Assembly (NCBI RefSeq): GCF_007954425.1
Contig: NZ_CP042345.1
Span: 2,416,001 to 2,480,000, forward strand
Reading direction: 5' to 3'
Length of the DNA: 64,000 bases
From: Novosphingobium ginsenosidimutans
GTDB lineage: Bacteria > Pseudomonadota > Alphaproteobacteria > Sphingomonadales > Sphingomonadaceae
Shown in pieces: positions 32,013 through 41,413 of this stretch. A model generated the notes under the pieces. That model was not told the DNA's origin, did no database searches, and was given only the letters and a program-made list of their open reading frames with translations. Made by a program: the position numbers and the translations under genes. How positions within the stretch are numbered: position 1 is the first letter of the stretch; each line of letters starts with the position of its first letter.

Positions 32013-35000
32013 GTGCCCGAGGCTCCGCTTACCCCTGAGCGGCGGCGGGTCGATCCCGTTCCCGGCCTTGGACCGCCGCCGCGGGCGTCGTTCGTCGAAC
32101 TGGGGCTGGTCAGCTGCTTTTCCTTCCTGCGCGGCGCGTCCGATGCGGTCGATCTGGTCACCACGGCGCGAGCGCTGGGCTATGACGCGGTGGGGATCGC
32201 CGATGCCAACACCATGGCCGGGGTGGTGCGGATCCATGCCGAAGCGAAGGCGCTGGGCCTGAAGCCGGTGATCGGCTGCCGGATCGAGACGGTCGAGGGG
32301 CTGGTGTTCCTTGCCTATCCGGCCGACCGCGCGGCCTATGGCCGGCTCTGCCGCCTGATTTCGGCCGGGCGGATGACTAAGCTGGATGGCGAATGGCAGG
32401 ACAAGGGCGCCTGCGAGATCGACCTCGCCCTGCTAGCGGAGCACAGTGAAGGGGTACATCTGGTACTGGTGCCGCCGGAGCAGCTCGATGCGGAACTGAC
32501 GGTGGCGGTGGAGAGTAACATCATCCATTTCCCCCCCCCCTCTTTAGAGGAGGGGCAAGGGGGTGGTGGCGATGCCGCAGGCAGCGCTCGCGCAGCGAAC
32601 AGGACATTCACCACCCCCCGACCCCCTCCTTTAAAGAGGAGGGGGAGTTTGCTTACCGCCCCGTTCCCGGACCTGCTCCCCCAACTGGTCGCCCGGCTGC
32701 CAACGCTGGGCCACCTTGCCGCGAGCTATCTCTACATCGGCGATGACCTGGCCCGGATCGAGCGGCTCGATGCCCTGGCCAGGGCGCATGGCCTCTCGCT
32801 GCTCGCCACCAACCAGGTTCTTTATCATGCCCCGCAGCGCCGCCCGCTGCACGATGTGATGACGGCCATCCGCCACAAGACCACGGTCGCCGCAGCCGGG
32901 CACCTGCTGGAGCCCAATGCCGAGCGGCACCTCAAATCGCCTGAGGAGATGCAGCGGCTGTTTGCGCGCTGGCCCCATGCAATCGCGGCGGCGCGGGACC
33001 TTGCCGATGCTTGCCGGTTCAGCCTGGACGAACTGCGCTATGAATATCCGCGCCAGTCCTATCCTGACGGGCTCGATGCCCAGGCCTATCTTGCGCGGCT
33101 GACCTGGGAAGGGGCGGCGCTGCATTACCCCACCGGTGTGCCGGAAAGCGTGGCCGAAACGCTGCACAAGGAACTGGCGCTGATCGGCAAGAAGCGCCTT
33201 GCGCAGTATTTCCTGACCATCAAGGAGATCGTCGATTTCGCGCGCAGCCGCGAGCCGCCGATCCTGTGCCAGGGGCGCGGCTCGGCAGCCAATTCGGCCG
33301 TGTGCTTCTGCCTGGGGATCACCTCGGTCAACCCAGTTGAGCACGCGCTGCTGTTCGAACGCTTCATTTCCGAGGACCGTGACGAGCCGCCCGATATCGA
33401 TGTCGATTTCGAGCACGAGCGGCGCGAGGAGGTGATCCAGCACATCTACGAAAAGTACGGTCGCCACCGCGCCGGCCTCTGCGCCACGGTGATCCACTAT
33501 CGCCCGCGCATGGCGATCCGCGAGGTCGGCAAGGCGATGGGCCTGTCCGAGGATGTCACCTCTGTGCTGGCAAAAACGGTCTGGGGCGGACACGGGCGCT
33601 CGATCAAGGAGGCCCATGTCGCGCAGGAAACCGGGCTGGACCTCACCGATCCGCACTTGCGGCGTGTTCTGACTTTGACCGAACAGATGATTGGAATGCC
33701 GCGGCATTTGTCGCAGCACGTCGGCGGGTTCATCCTCACCGAAGGCGCGCTTACCGAGACCGTGCCGATCGGCAACGGTGCCATGGCCGATCGCAGTTTC
33801 ATCGAATGGGACAAAGACGATATCGACGCGCTCGGGATCCTCAAGGTCGATGTGCTGGCGCTGGGTATGTTGACCTGTATCCGCAAGTGCCTTGATCTGC
33901 TGCGAGGGTCTCACGGGCAGGACCTGACGCTTGCCACGGTCCCGCGTGAGGATCCGGCGGTTTACGACATGCTGTGCAAAGGGGATTCGCTCGGCGTGTT
34001 CCAGGTCGAAAGCCGGGCGCAGATGAACATGCTGCCGCGCCTCAGGCCCCGCTGCTTCTATGACCTGGTGATCGAGGTGGCGATTGTCCGTCCCGGGCCG
34101 ATCCAGGGCGACATGGTCCATCCCTACCTCAAGCGGCGGCGCGGGGCCGAGGCGGTGGAGATTCCGGCGCCCGGTCCGGCACACGGGCCACCGGATGAAC
34201 TGACCGCGATCCTCGGCCGGACGCTGGGAGTGCCGATCTTCCAGGAACAGGCGATGAAGATCGCGCTCGATGCCGCCAAGTTCTCCAGCCTTGAGGCCAA
34301 CCGCCTGCGCAAGGCAATGGCGACTTTCCGCAGCCGCGGCATGGTCCACGAACTGGAAGAGCTGATGGTCGGGCGGATGGTGGCGCGCGGTTATGACCCG
34401 GACTTTGCCGTGCGCTGCTTCAGCCAGATCAAGGGCTTTGGCGAATACGGCTTCCCGGAAAGCCACGCCGCCAGCTTTGCCCTGCTGGTCTATGTCTCGT
34501 CCTGGTTGAAGTGCCATTACCCGGCGGCTTTCGCCTGCGCGCTGCTCAATTCGCAGCCGATGGGCTTCTATGCCCCGGCCCAGATCGTGCGCGATGCGCG
34601 CGAGCATGGGGTGGCGGTGCTGCCGGTCGATGTGAATGCTAGCGGGTGGGACAATGGGCTGGAGGACGGTGCCTTGCGCCTCGGCTTGCGTCAGGTCGAT
34701 GGCTTCCCCGAAGCTGCTGCCGCCCGGATCGTTGCAGCGCGGGAAACCGGGCCGTTTCGCGATGTGCGTGAGCTGAAGGAGCGGGCCGGGCTATCCCCGG
34801 CGCTGATCGAGCGGCTGGCGGCGGCCGATTGCTTCAACTCGCTCGGCCTCACGCGGCGGCAAGCCTTGTGGGATGCGCGCAGCCTGGTCGCGGCACCCGA
34901 TCTGCCGCTGTTCGCCGCCATGGCGGCGCGCGACGAGGGGGCAGAGGCTGCGCTGACCCGCCTGCCGGCCATGCCCTTGTCCGAAGAAGTGGTCGCCGAT

Positions 35001-35504
35001 TACCAAACCCAGCGGCTCAGCCTGAAGGCCCATCCGCTGGCCTTCCTGCGCGCCAGCCTGGCCGACCGGGGATTTGTCCGGGCGAGCGAACTCAGGGAAC
35101 GCAAGTACCGCTCAGCCGTGCAGGTGGCGGGCGTGGTGCTGATCCGTCAGCGTCCGGGTAGCGCCAAGGGCGTCTGCTTCATCACGCTGGAGGACGAGAC
35201 GGGGGTAGTGAACCTGGTGATCTGGCCAGACCTGATGGAAAAGCAGCGCAAGGTGATCATGGCTGCCCGGCTGATCGAGGTGAAGGGCCGGGTCGAATAC
35301 GATGACGAGGTGATCCACGTCATCGCCACCCACCTGACGGATGCCACCCCAGCGCTCCACGCACTATCGGATGACCTGCTGCCGGAAACACTAGACCGCG
35401 CCGATGAAGTGCGCCGTCCGATCGAAGGCCGGATGCCAGCCTATCACCGTGCTGGCCATCCCCGCGATGCTCGCGTTATTCCGAAATCGCGGGATTTTCA
35501 TTGA
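32013..35504 (+). CDS. dnaE2: Error-prone DNA polymerase DnaE2 (ImuC)
   Basis: The catalytic C-family polymerase of the SOS mutasome. It begins at GTG 32013, three bases behind the UdgX stop codon. The PHP domain starts at SFVELGLVSCFSFLRGASDA, the catalytic PDIDVDF lies near residue 460, and the C-terminus ends with RMPAYHRAGHPRDARVIPKS, typical for DnaE2. At 1163 residues it is longer than most relatives (about 1050-1090). Much of the excess lies at about residues 166-217, where a palindromic DNA element has been inserted in frame (see 32531-32647). Its low-complexity Pro/Gly/Arg product is unlike the rest of the protein. Confidence 0.93.
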   Translation: MPEAPLTPERRRVDPVPGLGPPPRASFVELGLVSCFSFLRGASDAVDLVTTARALGYDAVGIADANTMAGVVRIHAEAKALGLKPVIGCRIETVEGLVFLAYPADRAAYGRLCRLISAGRMTKLDGEWQDKGACEIDLALLAEHSEGVHLVLVPPEQLDAELTVAVESNIIHFPPPSLEEGQGGGGDAAGSARAANRTFTTPRPPPLKRRGSLLTAPFPDLLPQLVARLPTLGHLAASYLYIGDDLARIERLDALARAHGLSLLATNQVLYHAPQRRPLHDVMTAIRHKTTVAAAGHLLEPNAERHLKSPEEMQRLFARWPHAIAAARDLADACRFSLDELRYEYPRQSYPDGLDAQAYLARLTWEGAALHYPTGVPESVAETLHKELALIGKKRLAQYFLTIKEIVDFARSREPPILCQGRGSAANSAVCFCLGITSVNPVEHALLFERFISEDRDEPPDIDVDFEHERREEVIQHIYEKYGRHRAGLCATVIHYRPRMAIREVGKAMGLSEDVTSVLAKTVWGGHGRSIKEAHVAQETGLDLTDPHLRRVLTLTEQMIGMPRHLSQHVGGFILTEGALTETVPIGNGAMADRSFIEWDKDDIDALGILKVDVLALGMLTCIRKCLDLLRGSHGQDLTLATVPREDPAVYDMLCKGDSLGVFQVESRAQMNMLPRLRPRCFYDLVIEVAIVRPGPIQGDMVHPYLKRRRGAEAVEIPAPGPAHGPPDELTAILGRTLGVPIFQEQAMKIALDAAKFSSLEANRLRKAMATFRSRGMVHELEELMVGRMVARGYDPDFAVRCFSQIKGFGEYGFPESHAASFALLVYVSSWLKCHYPAAFACALLNSQPMGFYAPAQIVRDAREHGVAVLPVDVNASGWDNGLEDGALRLGLRQVDGFPEAAAARIVAARETGPFRDVRELKERAGLSPALIERLAAADCFNSLGLTRRQALWDARSLVAAPDLPLFAAMAARDEGAEAALTRLPAMPLSEEVVADYQTQRLSLKAHPLAFLRASLADRGFVRASELRERKYRSAVQVAGVVLIRQRPGSAKGVCFITLEDETGVVNLVIWPDLMEKQRKVIMAARLIEVKGRVEYDDEVIHVIATHLTDATPALHALSDDLLPETLDRADEVRRPIEGRMPAYHRAGHPRDARVIPKSRDFH
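32531..32647 (+). repeat. Palindromic element inserted in the dnaE2 coding sequence
   Basis: A C10 run and CTCTTTAGAGGAGGGG...GGGGGTGGTG form the left arm (to about 32568). From 32610 CACCACCCCC...CCCCCTCCTTTAAAGAGG...GGGGAG is its imperfect reverse complement, separated by about 40 bases. The whole stretch stays open in the dnaE2 frame. This looks like a dispersed palindromic repeat of the kind found between genes, here inside a protein gene at the end of the PHP domain. Confidence 0.85.
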
Positions 35505-35508
35505 AGCG

Positions 35509-36198
35509 TCAAACCGCCTCAAGCGCATAGCCCGCCGAACGCACGGTCCGCACCGGATCGGGCGCGCCATCGATCTCGATCCCCTTGCGCAGGCGGCGGA
35601 TGTGGACATCGACCGTGCGCAGTTCGATCTCGCTCTCGGTGCCCCAAACCGCATCGAGCAGCTGCCCGCGGCTGAACACGCGGCCGGGGTGTTCCATGAA
35701 GAACTTGAGCAGCCGGAATTCCGTTGGGCCAAGCTGAACCACCTGGCCGCGCCGGGTTACCTTGTGGGCGGTGGCGTCAAGCGAGAGATCGCCCACGCTG
35801 ATCGTTTCGCCGGCCAGGGCAGGTCGAATCCGGCGCATGATCGCGCCGACGCGGGCAATCAGCTCGCGCGGAGAAAAGGGCTTGGTCAGGTAATCGTCCG
35901 CCCCGGTTTCGAGCCCGCGGATCTTGTCATCTTCGGCCCCGCGCGCGGTCAACATGATGATCGGCACGTGGGCCGTGGCCTTGTCGCGGCGCAGGCGGCG
36001 GCAGACCTCGATCCCGCTGGTCCCTTCGACCATCCAGTCGAGCACGACGAGGTCGGGTGCTTCCTCCTGGGCAAGCAGCAGGGCTTCATCGCCATCGGGG
36101 GTGACGGACACGGCATAGCCTTCCGCAGTGAAGCGGAATTCCAGCAGTTCCGCCAGCGCCGGATCGTCTTCGACCAGCAGCAGGCGTGGTTTGCTCAT
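35509..36198 (-). CDS. phoB: Phosphate regulon response regulator PhoB
   Basis: An OmpR-type regulator of 229 residues. The receiver domain has acidic residues at 10-12 (EDD) and phosphate acceptor Asp54 in LVVLDWM. The C-terminal winged helix includes PTEFRLLKFFMEHPGRVFSR and ELRTVDVHIRRLRKGIE. When phosphorylated by PhoR it binds Pho boxes such as the one before pstS. It is the last gene of the phoR-pstSCAB-phoU-phoB run, one base behind phoU, and faces dnaE2 tail to tail with a four-base gap. Confidence 0.96.
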   Translation of the reverse strand: MSKPRLLLVEDDPALAELLEFRFTAEGYAVSVTPDGDEALLLAQEEAPDLVVLDWMVEGTSGIEVCRRLRRDKATAHVPIIMLTARGAEDDKIRGLETGADDYLTKPFSPRELIARVGAIMRRIRPALAGETISVGDLSLDATAHKVTRRGQVVQLGPTEFRLLKFFMEHPGRVFSRGQLLDAVWGTESEIELRTVDVHIRRLRKGIEIDGAPDPVRTVRSAGYALEAV

Positions 36199-36199
36199 G

Positions 36200-36883
36200 T
36201 CAGGCTCCTGCCAGGTCTTCCCGGTCGGTCAGATAGGCGCCAGTCGCCGCATAGTGGACCATTTCGGCCACATTGGTCGCATGGTCGCCGATCCGCTCGA
36301 TATTGCGGGCGACAAACAGCAGTTCAGCGGCGCTGCTGATCGATGACGGGTTTTCGATCATGTGGCTGACGAGGTTGCGGAAAATCGAGTTGTAGAAGGC
36401 ATCGACCTTGTCATCGCGTTCCACGATCTCCGCTGCCAGCGCGGCATCGCGCGCGGCAAAGGCGGTCATCACATCGTGGACCATCTCGCCCGCGACCTCG
36501 GCCATCGCCGGGATCAGAGTCAGGGGCTCGAACTTCTTGCGGCCCTCGATCTTGTCGGTGCTCTTGGCTATGTTCTTGGCATAGTCGCCGATGCGTTCGA
36601 CCACGCCGGCGATCTTCAGCGCGGCGATCACTTCGCGCAGGTCATCGGCCATCGGTGCACGCAGGGCGATCACGCGGATGGCCAGACGGTCGACTTCGGC
36701 TTCAAGGGCATCAATCCGCTTGTCACGGGCAATCACGCCCTTGGCCAGCTCACTGTTGCCCTTGACCAGGGCTTCCATTGCCTCGGCCAACGAGACTTCG
36801 GCCAGGCCGCCCATTTCGGCGATCAGGCCGCGCAGCCGAGTGATGTCCTCGTCGAAGGCCTTTACGGTGTGTTCCTGTGCCAT
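36200..36883 (-). CDS. phoU: Phosphate signalling protein PhoU
   Basis: A protein of 227 residues with the two three-helix PhoU repeats: [20 protein letters not shown] with [15 protein letters not shown], and the second repeat around [20 protein letters not shown]. PhoU links the Pst transporter to PhoR and keeps the regulon off when phosphate is plentiful. Its start codon overlaps the pstB stop codon (TGATG type), as expected for an operon. Confidence 0.96.
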   Translation of the reverse strand: MAQEHTVKAFDEDITRLRGLIAEMGGLAEVSLAEAMEALVKGNSELAKGVIARDKRIDALEAEVDRLAIRVIALRAPMADDLREVIAALKIAGVVERIGDYAKNIAKSTDKIEGRKKFEPLTLIPAMAEVAGEMVHDVMTAFAARDAALAAEIVERDDKVDAFYNSIFRNLVSHMIENPSSISSAAELLFVARNIERIGDHATNVAEMVHYAATGAYLTDREDLAGA

Positions 36884-37668
36884 CAGCCGTACCGTCCTGT
36901 GATGTAATCCTTGGTCCGCTCTTCGCGGGGATTGGTGAAGATATCGCTGGTCTTGCCGTATTCCACCATCTTGCCGAGGTGGAAGAAGGCGGTGCGCTGC
37001 GAGACGCGCGCGGCCTGCTGCATCGAGTGGGTGACGATAACGATGGCGTAACGACCCTTGAGCTCGTGGATCAGCTCCTCGATGCGGGCCGTGGCGATCG
37101 GATCGAGCGCCGAGCAGGGCTCGTCCATCAGGATTACCTCGGGATCAACCGCGATTGCGCGGGCAATGCACAGGCGCTGCTGCTGGCCGCCCGATAGGGC
37201 TGTGCCGCTTTCGGTCAGACGGTCCTTCACCTCTTCCCACAGGCCGGCGCGCTTGAGCGATTTCTCGACGATGCCGTCCAGATCGGCCTTGCTCCCGGCC
37301 AGGCCATGGATGCGCGGCCCATAGGCGATGTTCTCATAGATCGATTTGGGGAAGGGGTTGGGCTTCTGGAATACCATGCCAACCCGCGCGCGCAGCTGCA
37401 CCACGTCCATGCCGGACTTGTAGATGTCTTCGCCGTCGAGCGTGATTTCGCCTTCGACGCGGGCGCCGGCGATCGTGTCATTCATCCGGTTGAGCGCGCG
37501 CAGGAAGGTCGACTTGCCGCAGCCCGACGGTCCAATGAAGGCCGTGACATATTCGGTCGGGATGTCGATCGACACCTCATCGATTGCGCGCTTGTCCCCA
37601 TAGTAAATGGAGACGTCGCGCGCACTGATCTTGGCGTTCACGGGATCAAGGGAGTGGGTCGTGGTCAT
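36883..37668 (-). CDS. pstB: Phosphate ABC transporter ATP-binding protein PstB
   Basis: The ATPase of the Pst transporter, 261 residues. Walker A is GPSGCGKST, the Q-loop region [20 protein letters not shown] is typical of PstB, the signature is [16 protein letters not shown], Walker B is [13 protein letters not shown], and the switch His is in [12 protein letters not shown]. It is joined by overlapping stop and start codons to pstA before it and phoU after it. Confidence 0.97.
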   Translation of the reverse strand: MTTTHSLDPVNAKISARDVSIYYGDKRAIDEVSIDIPTEYVTAFIGPSGCGKSTFLRALNRMNDTIAGARVEGEITLDGEDIYKSGMDVVQLRARVGMVFQKPNPFPKSIYENIAYGPRIHGLAGSKADLDGIVEKSLKRAGLWEEVKDRLTESGTALSGGQQQRLCIARAIAVDPEVILMDEPCSALDPIATARIEELIHELKGRYAIVIVTHSMQQAARVSQRTAFFHLGKMVEYGKTSDIFTNPREERTKDYITGRYG

Positions 37669-38897
37669 TACCAGCGTTTCTCGAAACGGTTGCGAAGGTA
37701 GATGGCGAGGCCGTTCATCACCAGCAGGAAGGCCAGCAGGACGATGATCGCGGCGGAAGTGCGTTCGACGAAGCCACGATCAATCTCGTCGGACCAGAGG
37801 AAGATCTGGACCGGAAGGACCGAAGCCGGCGAGGTAAAGCCTTCGGGCGGGGTGGCGACAAAGGCACGCATCCCGATCATCAGCAGCGGCGCGGTTTCAC
37901 CCAGCGCGCGAGCCATGCCGATGATCGTACCGGTGAGGATGCCAGGCAGCGCCAGCGGCAGCACGTGGTGGAATACGGTCTGGACGCGGCTGGCTCCGAC
38001 TGCCAGCGCAGCGTCACGGATCGAGGGCGGCACCGCCTTGATCGCGTTGCGACCGGAGATAACGATCACCGGCATGGTCATCAGCGCCAGGGTCATCCCC
38101 CCGATCAGCGGGGCCGAGCGGTAATTGGGGAAGATCCAGAGGAACACCGCCAGACCAAGCAGGCCGAAGATGATTGAAGGCACGGCTGCCAGATTGTTGA
38201 TCGAAACCTCGATCACTTCGGTCCAGCGGTTCTTGGGGGCGTATTCCTCAAGATAGACTGCTGCCAGTACGCCGACCGGGAAGGCCAGAGCGAGCGTGAT
38301 CAGCATGGTCAGCATCGAGCCCTTGAGCGCCCCCCAAATGCCGACGGCCTGTGGGCCAGTCGCGTCGGCGCGGCTCAGGAAGCCGGGATCCCAGGCCTGG
38401 GCCAGCTTGCCTTCAGACTGAAGCTTGGCGGCGATCGTCTTGAGGCTTTCCGACGCGCCATCGCCGCGCAGCGCCGAGGCGAGATCGTCGCTGGCGGGCA
38501 GCTCGGCTTCCACCGTGCCGCGTAGCAGTTGCGGATCGGCGGCAATTCGCTTGGCCAGCTCGCGCCAGGCCTGCGGATCGACTTCCGCAGCCGCTTCGGC
38601 ACCAAGAGCCTTGGTGGCGGCCATTGCGACAATGTCGGGCAGGCCAGCCGCTTCCAGCTGCGCAATCGCATTGTCGGCAGACAGGCTGGCCGGATCGACC
38701 GTCATTCCGCTGGCCGCGAGATCGACCGGGAAGCGCAGCTCGGCGCGCTTGAACCCGCCGACCGCGTTGGCGGTCATCGTGACGAGCAGGAAGGCCAGGA
38801 CCAGGGCCGAAAACACCACGGCGGCCAGTCCGAGCATGCGGAACCGGCGCTCAGCCGCGTAGCGGGCCTTCAGGCGGGCGGAGGAGACGTTACTCAT
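37668..38897 (-). CDS. pstA: Phosphate ABC transporter permease PstA
   Basis: An inner-membrane permease of 409 residues, starting at ATG 38897, which overlaps the pstC stop codon. After the first helix there is a long soluble domain (about residues 45-165), the DUF3333-type extension found in alphaproteobacterial PstA. Then come the six permease helices with the inner-membrane coupling motif around [20 protein letters not shown]. The partner permease is PstC. Confidence 0.95.
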   Translation of the reverse strand: MSNVSSARLKARYAAERRFRMLGLAAVVFSALVLAFLLVTMTANAVGGFKRAELRFPVDLAASGMTVDPASLSADNAIAQLEAAGLPDIVAMAATKALGAEAAAEVDPQAWRELAKRIAADPQLLRGTVEAELPASDDLASALRGDGASESLKTIAAKLQSEGKLAQAWDPGFLSRADATGPQAVGIWGALKGSMLTMLITLALAFPVGVLAAVYLEEYAPKNRWTEVIEVSINNLAAVPSIIFGLLGLAVFLWIFPNYRSAPLIGGMTLALMTMPVIVISGRNAIKAVPPSIRDAALAVGASRVQTVFHHVLPLALPGILTGTIIGMARALGETAPLLMIGMRAFVATPPEGFTSPASVLPVQIFLWSDEIDRGFVERTSAAIIVLLAFLLVMNGLAIYLRNRFEKRW

Positions 38898-40284
38898 AAG
38901 CTTCGCGGAACCGCTTGACGACGCGCAGGGCGATAAAGTTGAGGGCGAGAGTGACGCAAAACAGCACGAACCCCAGGGCAAAGGCCGAAAGGGTCGCGGG
39001 GTGATCGAAGCTGCCTTCGCCGGTCAGCATGGCGACGATTTGGAAGGTCACCGTGGTCATCGTCTCGAACGGGTTGGCGGTCAACCGCGCGGTCGCACCC
39101 GCGGCCATGACAACGATCATAGTCTCGCCGATCGCGCGGCTGACGGCCAGCATGACGCCGGCAACGATGCCCGGGAGCGCAGCCGGGATCAGCACCTTCT
39201 TGATCGTTTCAGAGGTGGTCGCACCCATGGCCAGGCTGCCATCGCGCATCGCCTGCGGCACGGCGGCGATGCTGTCATCGGCCATCGAGGAAACGAAAGG
39301 AATAATCATGATGCCCATGACCAGGCCTGCCGCCATGGCGCTCTCGCTCGAGGCGCTGGCGATGCCGATGCCTTGCGCCGCGTCGCGCACCAGCGGGGCG
39401 ACGGTCAGCGCGGCGAAATAGCCGTAGACCACAGTCGGGACCCCAGCGAGGATCTCGAGCAGCGGCTTCATCCACTTGCGGACATTGGCGCTGGCATATT
39501 GCGTCAGGTATATTGCGCTCATCAGGCCAAGGGGAATGGCCACGATCATGGCAATGATAGCGCCGATAAAGATTGTGCCCCAGAACAGCGGAATGGCGCC
39601 ATAGTTCTCGCCCAGGTTGGGACCCGGTGCCGCCATTGGGTCTGGGCCCCAGTGCGTGCCAAGCAGGAATTCGGCCGGGCTGACAAAGCCGAAGAAGCGG
39701 ATCGTCTCAAACAGCAGCGAGGCGACAATGCCGAACGTGGTCAGGATGGCGACCAGCGAGGCCAGCAACAGACCGAGCATCACCGCACGTTCGACCCGGG
39801 TCCGGGCGGTAAAATCCGGGCGCAGCTTGAGGAAGGCATAAGCGCCGCCTGCAAAGCCCAGCAGCAGGGTAACGGCCAGGCCGATTGTTCCGAACTGGCG
39901 AATGGCGCTGGCAAAAGGCTCGACCAGTGCGTTCGCGGCGGGGTTGAAGGCTGCAGCCGCCGATCCGGAAGCCGTGGCATAAGCCTCGGCAATGATCGCA
40001 TCGCGTTCGACGCCGAACGCTGGCAGGCTGGCGGCAGCGGGGTTGGATAGCGCTTGCGTGACAATCAGATTGGGGCTGATCGCCGCCCAGACCGCAGCAA
40101 AGGCTATGGCTGGCACGACGGCCCACAGGGCAACGTACCAGCCATGATAATTGGGAAGTGAATGCAGCGGCGCGCGGGTCCCCGGCGGGGCCGCGCGCTT
40201 AAAGGTCCAGGCTTTCGAACGTGCCGCCAGCCATGCAATCAAGCCCAGCCCAATGGCGAGCAGGAGAGGAATGGCTGGCGACAT
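38890..40284 (-). CDS. pstC: Phosphate ABC transporter permease PstC
   Basis: The second Pst permease, 464 residues from ATG 40284. It has an extended N-terminal part with three extra membrane segments and a soluble Ala-rich stretch, then the conserved core: IEILAGVPTVVYGYF-like LEILAGVPTVVYGYFAALTV, and ATTSETIKKVLIPAALPGI as coupling helix. ATG 40284 is preferred over a longer frame open to 40332. pstS lies 28 bases upstream in the same direction. Confidence 0.95.
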   Translation of the reverse strand: MSPAIPLLLAIGLGLIAWLAARSKAWTFKRAAPPGTRAPLHSLPNYHGWYVALWAVVPAIAFAAVWAAISPNLIVTQALSNPAAASLPAFGVERDAIIAEAYATASGSAAAAFNPAANALVEPFASAIRQFGTIGLAVTLLLGFAGGAYAFLKLRPDFTARTRVERAVMLGLLLASLVAILTTFGIVASLLFETIRFFGFVSPAEFLLGTHWGPDPMAAPGPNLGENYGAIPLFWGTIFIGAIIAMIVAIPLGLMSAIYLTQYASANVRKWMKPLLEILAGVPTVVYGYFAALTVAPLVRDAAQGIGIASASSESAMAAGLVMGIMIIPFVSSMADDSIAAVPQAMRDGSLAMGATTSETIKKVLIPAALPGIVAGVMLAVSRAIGETMIVVMAAGATARLTANPFETMTTVTFQIVAMLTGEGSFDHPATLSAFALGFVLFCVTLALNFIALRVVKRFREAYE

Positions 40285-40312
40285 CGTTCGTACTGGTCCC
40301 TGTTGTAACGGC

Positions 40313-41347
40313 TTACTTGAGGCCGCTGGCATCCATGACGGTCAGGTCACTGGCAACCTTGGCATTCTTGGCCTGCACGTCATCCGGCGAGACAACCATG
40401 CCCTGGCGCGCGAGCAGACCGCCCTTGCTCCAGTTCTTGGCCCATTCGGCAACGAATTCCTTCAGGCCCTTGATGGCGCTGACGTGGGCGGCCTTGACGT
40501 AGATGTAAAGCGGCCGCGCACCCGGATAGCTGAAGTCCGAAATCGAGGCATAGGTCGGGTCGACACCGTTCATCGGCGAGCCCTTCAGCTTGTCGGCGTT
40601 TTCCTCAAGGTAGGAGAAGCCGAACACGCCCAGCGCCTTGGGATTGGCTTCCAGCTTCTGGACGATCAGGTTGTCGTTCTCGCCCGCGTCGACATAGGCC
40701 CCGTCGTTGCGCACTTCGGTGCAGATCTTCTCGTGCTTTTCCTTGTCGCTGTCCTTAAGCGCCTTCATCGCCGGATCGGTGTCGCAGCCCTTCATCAGGA
40801 CCAGCTCCTTAAGCGCATCGCGCGTGCCCGAAGTCGACGGCGGGCCATAGACCAGGATCGGAATCGCCGGCAGGGCGGGGTTCACGTCGGCCCAGGTCTT
40901 GGCAGTGTTGGGCTTGCCGAACGGGTTGGCGGCCAGCGCCTCGTAGACATCGGCCTGGGTCAGCTTGATGTCAGGGCCATTCTTGGCTTCGGCGAAGGCG
41001 ATCCCGTCAAGGCCGACCTGGACTTCGATGATGTCCTTCACGCCGTTCTTCTGGCAGTCTTCAAACTCCGACTTCTTCATCCGGCGCGAGGCGTTGACGA
41101 TGTCGGGATGCTGCACGCCGACACCGGCGCAGAACAGCTTCATCCCGGCGCCCGTGCCGGTCGATTCGATGATTGGCGACTTGATCTCGGCGTTCGACTT
41201 GGCGAGCGAGTCCGAAATCGCCTTGGCAAAGGGATAGACGGTCGAGGAACCAACAGCACGGATCTGGTCACGCGAAGTGGACTGGGTGCCACAGGCGGCC
41301 AGCAGGGTGGCAGCACCGGCGGCGATAAGCAGCTTGGTCTTGTTCAT
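40313..41347 (-). CDS. pstS: Phosphate-binding lipoprotein PstS
   Basis: The periplasmic phosphate receptor, 344 residues. The signal peptide ends in LLAAC, a lipobox, so it is probably anchored to a membrane. Phosphate-contact motifs are readable: RAVGSSTVYPFA near the N-terminus, STGTGAGMKLFC and GPPSTSGTRDALKEL. A GGAGG ribosome-binding site precedes ATG 41347. The leader carries a 16-base palindrome and, 48 bases from the start, a perfect Pho box, so this is the main phosphate-starvation promoter of the operon. Confidence 0.96.
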   Translation of the reverse strand: MNKTKLLIAAGAATLLAACGTQSTSRDQIRAVGSSTVYPFAKAISDSLAKSNAEIKSPIIESTGTGAGMKLFCAGVGVQHPDIVNASRRMKKSEFEDCQKNGVKDIIEVQVGLDGIAFAEAKNGPDIKLTQADVYEALAANPFGKPNTAKTWADVNPALPAIPILVYGPPSTSGTRDALKELVLMKGCDTDPAMKALKDSDKEKHEKICTEVRNDGAYVDAGENDNLIVQKLEANPKALGVFGFSYLEENADKLKGSPMNGVDPTYASISDFSYPGARPLYIYVKAAHVSAIKGLKEFVAEWAKNWSKGGLLARQGMVVSPDDVQAKNAKVASDLTVMDASGLK

Positions 41348-41371
41348 GGAATCAACCTCCGATCAGCATGA

Positions 41372-41387
41372 TCCAGAGCGCTCTGGA
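41372..41387 (-). promoter_or_regulatory. Perfect 16-base palindrome in the pstS leader
   Basis: TCCAGAGCGCTCTGGA is its own reverse complement and lies between the Pho box and the pstS start codon. It may be an operator for a second regulator or a hairpin in the messenger. It does not resemble a Pho box. Confidence 0.5.
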
Positions 41388-41395
41388 GTAGTTCC

Positions 41396-41413
41396 ATGAC
41401 AAGTTTATGACAA
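41396..41413 (-). promoter_or_regulatory. Pho box controlling pstS
   Basis: Read on the minus strand, TTGTCATAAACTTGTCAT contains two TTGTCAT-type repeats 11 bases apart, matching the PhoB consensus of CTGTCAT repeats. It overlaps the last codons and the stop codon of phoR (41405-41407), so the pstS promoter begins inside the phoR gene end. Confidence 0.92.

Noticed and set aside
30180..32237. A 685-codon minus-strand open frame opposite the UdgX and radical-SAM genes
   Set aside because: It is rich in Arg, Pro, Gly and His without domains and lies opposite two recognised proteins, so it is a composition artefact.
41372..41387. Second Pho box in the pstS leader
   Set aside because: The palindrome lacks TGTCA-type direct repeats; it is listed as a separate dyad instead.
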